Of a stretch of DNA of 6,009 nucleotides, positions 4,317 to 6,009 are shown piece after piece. The notes under the pieces were generated by a model. It had not been told where the DNA came from and ran no database searches. It was given only the letters and a program-made list of their open reading frames with translations. The position numbers were made by a program, and so were the translations under genes. Position 1 is the first letter of the stretch; every line of letters begins with the position of its first letter. The DNA is from Rhodospirillaceae bacterium (GTDB lineage: Bacteria; Pseudomonadota; Alphaproteobacteria; SP197), in assembly GCA_018700655.1 (NCBI GenBank), contig JABIUG010000011.1, positions 1 through 6,009 of the forward strand, given 5' to 3'.

Positions 4317-6009
4317 GTCAAAACGGTTGTTGCTGGCAAAGCCGGCGGGCGCGACACGCCCCGCCTGGCTGCGCTTGCCGACCCAGTCGGTCAGTTTGGT
4401 TTCCGTCCGGGTCCGGCTTCCTGCCTGCCAGGTCAGACCCTCGGCCAGAGTGAAGGTCTTGGCATCGGACATGCCGCCAGATTTGTAGCGTTGCAGGATG
4501 ACACCGCGACCACGGGTCATCTCGGGCAGTTCGTCCAGCGGGAAGATGATGACCTTGCGGTTCTCGCCGACCACCGCGACGTGATCACCTTCGACAATCC
4601 GCGCGACCACGGCTTCGCTCCCTGGCGAAACATTCAGCACCTGCTTGCCCGCACGGGTCTGTGCCGCCACGGCATCTTCCGGCACGACAAAGCCCCTGCC
4701 CTCGCTTGACGCGACGAGCAGCCACCGGCCACCCTGGAAAACGCTCATCGCAACGATCTCGACGTCGTTGCCCAGGTCAAGCATGAGCCGGACCGGATCG
4801 CCATAACCGCGACCTCCCGGCAGCTTGTCACAGCCGATCGTGTAGAACCGGCCATTGGTTGCAAACAGCAACAGCCTGTCAGTGGTCCAGGCCTCGGCGC
4901 GGAAGCGCTCGCGGTCGCCTTCCTTGTAACGCAGCGTAGCGACCTGATCGCCGTGGCCCTTGGCAGCGCGTATCCAGCCCTTGACCGAAAGCACGACCGT
5001 CACGGCCTCGCGCTCGATCGTTGCGTCGATCGGCACTTCGATCATCGGCGGCGTATCACCTACCTTCGTGCGCCGGCGGCCAAGCTCGGTCTTTTCGCCG
5101 AATTTCGCGCGGATATCCTTGAACTCGGCCTTCAGGAAGCTCTTCTGCTTGCTCTCGCTCTTGACCAAAGCATCAAGTTCTCCGGACTCCGCGGTCAGCG
5201 TGGTCTTCTCGTTGGCGATTTCCATCTCTTCGAGCTTGCGCAAGGAGCGCAAGCGCATGTTGAGGATGGCTTCTGCCTGCGTATCGTTGAGCTTGAAGCG
5301 TTTGATCAACGCCGGTTTGGCCTCGTCTTCCCCGCGGATGATCGCGATCACCTCATCGAGGTTGAGGTAGACGATCAGATAACCCTCGAGGATATCGAGG
5401 CGGCGCGCGATCTTGTCGAGGCGGTGGCGCGAACAGCGCAGCAGCACGACACGGCGATGATCAATGAACTCCTGCAACGTTTCGCGCAGGTTCATCACGC
5501 GCGGCATGCCCGAAGAATCCAGCAGGTTCATATTAAGCGAAAAACGCGTCTCGAGATCGGTCGCACGGAACAGGGATTCCATCAGAACCGCGGCATCGAC
5601 CGTGCGGCTCTTTGGTGTGAGAACCAGCCGGATATCTTTGGCCGATTCATCGATCACGGCCTCCAGCAGTGGCAGCTTGCGCGCTTCGACCAGCTCGGCA
5701 ATGCGTTCGACCAGCTTCGACTTCTGGACCTGATAGGGCACTTCGGTGACGACGATCTGGTAAGTGCCGCGACCGAGGTCTTCCTGGGTCCAGCGCGCGC
5801 GCAGACGGAACGAACCCCTGCCCGTCGCATAGGCCTCCATGATCGCTTCGCGCGATTCGACCAGTTCGCCGCCGGTCGGGAAATCAGGTCCCTGGACCAT
5901 CGAGGTCAAGGTCTCGAAGGTCGCGCGGGGTTTGTCGACCAGATGAACCAGCGCCTGGCAGAGTTCGTCGACATTATGCGGCGGAATGCTGGTGGCCATG
6001 CCGACGGCA
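4314..6009 (-). CDS. parC: DNA topoisomerase IV subunit A, 5' end cut by the window edge
   Basis: This is the C-terminal 564 residues of ParC, which with ParE forms topoisomerase IV and unlinks daughter chromosomes. The frame is open to the window edge. AVG precedes MATSIPPHNVDEL, so that Met is internal (the conserved GxAVGMATxIPPHN motif), not the start. About 170-190 residues are missing, including the catalytic tyrosine. Counting from that Met, GPDFPTGGE (37-45) and VTEVPYQVQKSKL (84-96) belong to the tower and breakage core. QAEAILNMRLRSLRKLE (241-257) closes the C-gate, with coiled coil on both sides. From about 325 a degenerate beta-pinwheel follows (GWIRAAKGH, NGRFYTIGCDKLPGGRGYG, SSEGRGFVVPED, MTRGRGVILQRYKSGG). 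The close match to alphaproteobacterial ParC, including the NRFD end and the lack of a canonical GyrA box, argues against GyrA. It is a housekeeping gene, so this side of the window is probably stable chromosome. Confidence 0.96.
   Translation of the reverse strand, partial: AVGMATSIPPHNVDELCQALVHLVDKPRATFETLTSMVQGPDFPTGGELVESREAIMEAYATGRGSFRLRARWTQEDLGRGTYQIVVTEVPYQVQKSKLVERIAELVEARKLPLLEAVIDESAKDIRLVLTPKSRTVDAAVLMESLFRATDLETRFSLNMNLLDSSGMPRVMNLRETLQEFIDHRRVVLLRCSRHRLDKIARRLDILEGYLIVYLNLDEVIAIIRGEDEAKPALIKRFKLNDTQAEAILNMRLRSLRKLEEMEIANEKTTLTAESGELDALVKSESKQKSFLKAEFKDIRAKFGEKTELGRRRTKVGDTPPMIEVPIDATIEREAVTVVLSVKGWIRAAKGHGDQVATLRYKEGDRERFRAEAWTTDRLLLFATNGRFYTIGCDKLPGGRGYGDPVRLMLDLGNDVEIVAMSVFQGGRWLLVASSEGRGFVVPEDAVAAQTRAGKQVLNVSPGSEAVVARIVEGDHVAVVGENRKVIIFPLDELPEMTRGRGVILQRYKSGGMSDAKTFTLAEGLTWQAGSRTRTETKLTDWVGKRSQAGRVAPAGFASNNRFD

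Overview
The window is GC-rich, densely coded DNA. Its proteins (an alphaproteobacterial-type ParC, a Tat-exported TakP-like TRAP binding protein and a cobalt nitrile hydratase) suggest a free-living, probably aquatic or soil, alphaproteobacterium. That placement is an inference from protein style, not from a marker gene.

Layout, left to right. (1) 45-1133, minus strand: the binding protein of a TRAP transporter of the alpha-keto acid/TakP type, with a twin-arginine signal. It has its own 153-bp upstream gap with a possible promoter. (2) 1287-3456, minus strand: a tight three-gene operon transcribed nthA (3456-2866), nthB (2857-2186), then a PAPS-dependent sulfotransferase (2189-1287). The alpha-beta gap is 8 bp. 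The beta stop and the sulfotransferase start share an ATGA, so the sulfotransferase sits where a nitrile hydratase activator gene is often found. (3) 3457-4313: an 857-bp region with no long gene. It holds two small plus-strand peptide ORFs and several perfect inverted repeats. (4) 4314-6009, minus strand: the C-terminal three quarters of parC, running off the right edge.

Nitrile hydratase turns nitriles into amides in the cytoplasm, using a Co(III) centre built on CTLCSC. No amidase and no activator are visible. The sulfotransferase is translationally coupled to the enzyme, which suggests a shared pathway, but its acceptor is unknown. The TRAP binding protein probably delivers a small carboxylate. 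Its link to the nitrile genes is only adjacency and common strand.

The most novel item is in the 857-bp gap. The 75-aa ORF at 4052-4279 and the 56-aa ORF at 3686-3856 share an ELxxLxP segment, an ASxSAxT segment and a Gly-rich C-x7-C tail. They look like paralogous small peptides. The left copy becomes an 80-aa protein with cysteines at nearly the same positions if one A is restored near 3669-3673, so it may be broken by a one-base deletion.
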